Part shown: piece after piece, positions 22,086 to 22,506 of the stretch
How positions within the stretch are numbered: the stretch's first letter is position 1
Layout: each line of letters begins with the position of its first letter
Assembly: GCA_002368805.1 (NCBI GenBank)
Contig: DFFH01000093.1
Location: forward strand, 1 to 22,506
DNA: 22,506 nt
DNA from: Mageeibacillus sp. UBA3781
GTDB lineage: Bacteria; Bacillota; Clostridia; Saccharofermentanales; Saccharofermentanaceae
Reading direction: 5' to 3'
Translations under genes and position numbers: made by a program
Notes under the pieces: generated by a model
What the model was told of the DNA's origin: nothing
Seen by the model: the letters and a program-made list of their open reading frames with translations, nothing else
Databases searched by the model: none

Positions 22086-22506
22086 ACTCCTGCACCCAGT
22101 AATATGTGCCGTTGCAGAGATAGCATGCAACACCTACTGTCGTATATTCACTTTTCAGAATATTTGCACGGTGTCCGGGTGAATCCATCCATCCTTTCAT
22201 GGCCGATTCTGCAGATCCATATCCTTTCGCAAGATTTTCTCCGTAGGTATCCTCACAGTTTGGTGCATCATAGTAGTTCGATCCATCCGGTCGTGTGTGA
22301 GCCCACTTTACAACGATCTCTGTCGCTCTGGTCTTCGCGCCCTTTGCCAGGGAACTGTTCCAGGAAAGCGGTGCAAGTCCGTTAGCTGCACGTTCCTGAT
22401 TTACAAGACCCAGAACTTCCTTCGCCATGTCCTCATTATAAGATCCGCTGGTATCGCCAAGCACTGCTTTCTTGGTCGTTTCTTGCGGAGCAGCCGTTGT
22501 CTCCTT
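22075..22506 (-). CDS. CAP/SCP-domain protein, partial (N-terminus beyond the right edge)
   Basis: The frame is open to the window end, so only the C-terminal 143 residues are seen. After a Thr/Lys-rich linker (KETTAAPQETTKKA) there is a bacterial CAP domain: EVLGLVNQERAANGLAPLSW, WAHTRPDGSNYYDA (CAP His), YGENLAKGY (CAP Glu), MDSPGHRANILKSEYTTVGV and YYWVQEFGC. Such proteins are usually secreted or cell-wall linked, and the missing N-terminus would be expected to hold a signal peptide. Two cysteines near the end (CYLCNG) and a final Cys may form disulfides. It overlaps the likely DUF2752 start. Confidence 0.92.
   Translation of the reverse strand, partial: KETTAAPQETTKKAVLGDTSGSYNEDMAKEVLGLVNQERAANGLAPLSWNSSLAKGAKTRATEIVVKWAHTRPDGSNYYDAPNCEDTYGENLAKGYGSAESAMKGWMDSPGHRANILKSEYTTVGVACYLCNGTYYWVQEFGC

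Overview
The window looks like chromosomal DNA from a member of the Clostridia (Firmicutes), probably a Lachnospiraceae-like or related gut or anaerobic lineage. The evidence is the HprK-MurB-RapZ-WhiA cluster, a T-box leader, a PadR/DUF1700 module, Gram-positive Shine-Dalgarno sites of the AGGAGG type, and many small zinc-ribbon membrane proteins. Every gene I accept is on the minus strand, so the window reads from right to left. I see no rRNA, tRNA, CRISPR array, insertion sequence, phage gene or replication origin.

Layout in transcription order. (1) 22506-21636: a CAP/SCP-domain protein cut by the window edge, then a DUF2752 membrane protein. (2) 21619-16886: five consecutive genes whose products start with a four-cysteine zinc ribbon. 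Four are small membrane proteins and the last is a 710-residue coiled-coil protein with a DUF4177-like end. (3) 16677-14596: an EF-G-like GTPase, followed by a gap full of inverted repeats. (4) 14197-10424: hprK, murB, rapZ and whiA (carbon control, cell wall, small-RNA/amino-sugar control and a division/sporulation-linked DNA-binding protein), then an unknown membrane protein (10311-9547). (5) 9347-7742: a PadR regulator, a DUF1700 protein and a charged-tail membrane protein, overlapping by 4 bases each, with a strong promoter and a likely operator. (6) 7604-5907: promoter, T-box leader and phenylacetate-CoA ligase. (7) 5571-2374: a two-gene cassette (double-zinc-ribbon membrane protein plus a small one-span membrane protein) present twice in tandem, then a macrodomain-HTH protein and glutamine synthetase, which is cut by the left edge.

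The most unusual signal is not a gene. The 3' ends of paaK and of the EF-G-like gene each carry a large terminator hairpin. The two hairpins share a nearly identical 32-base apical core (30/32) but have unrelated stems. In both, the outermost arm is an inverted copy of that gene's own last bases including the stop codon (17/17 and 18/19 matches). A second large nested palindrome lies in the same gap beside the EF-G-like gene. Other points: yvcK/glmR is absent between rapZ and whiA; the EF-G-like protein has Asp in place of the switch II His; the coiled-coil protein has five 11-residue repeats; and the zinc-ribbon cassette is a tandem duplication.

Limits: protein families are called from motifs I can read, without database searches. 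Domain and membrane-segment boundaries are approximate, and promoter calls are by eye.
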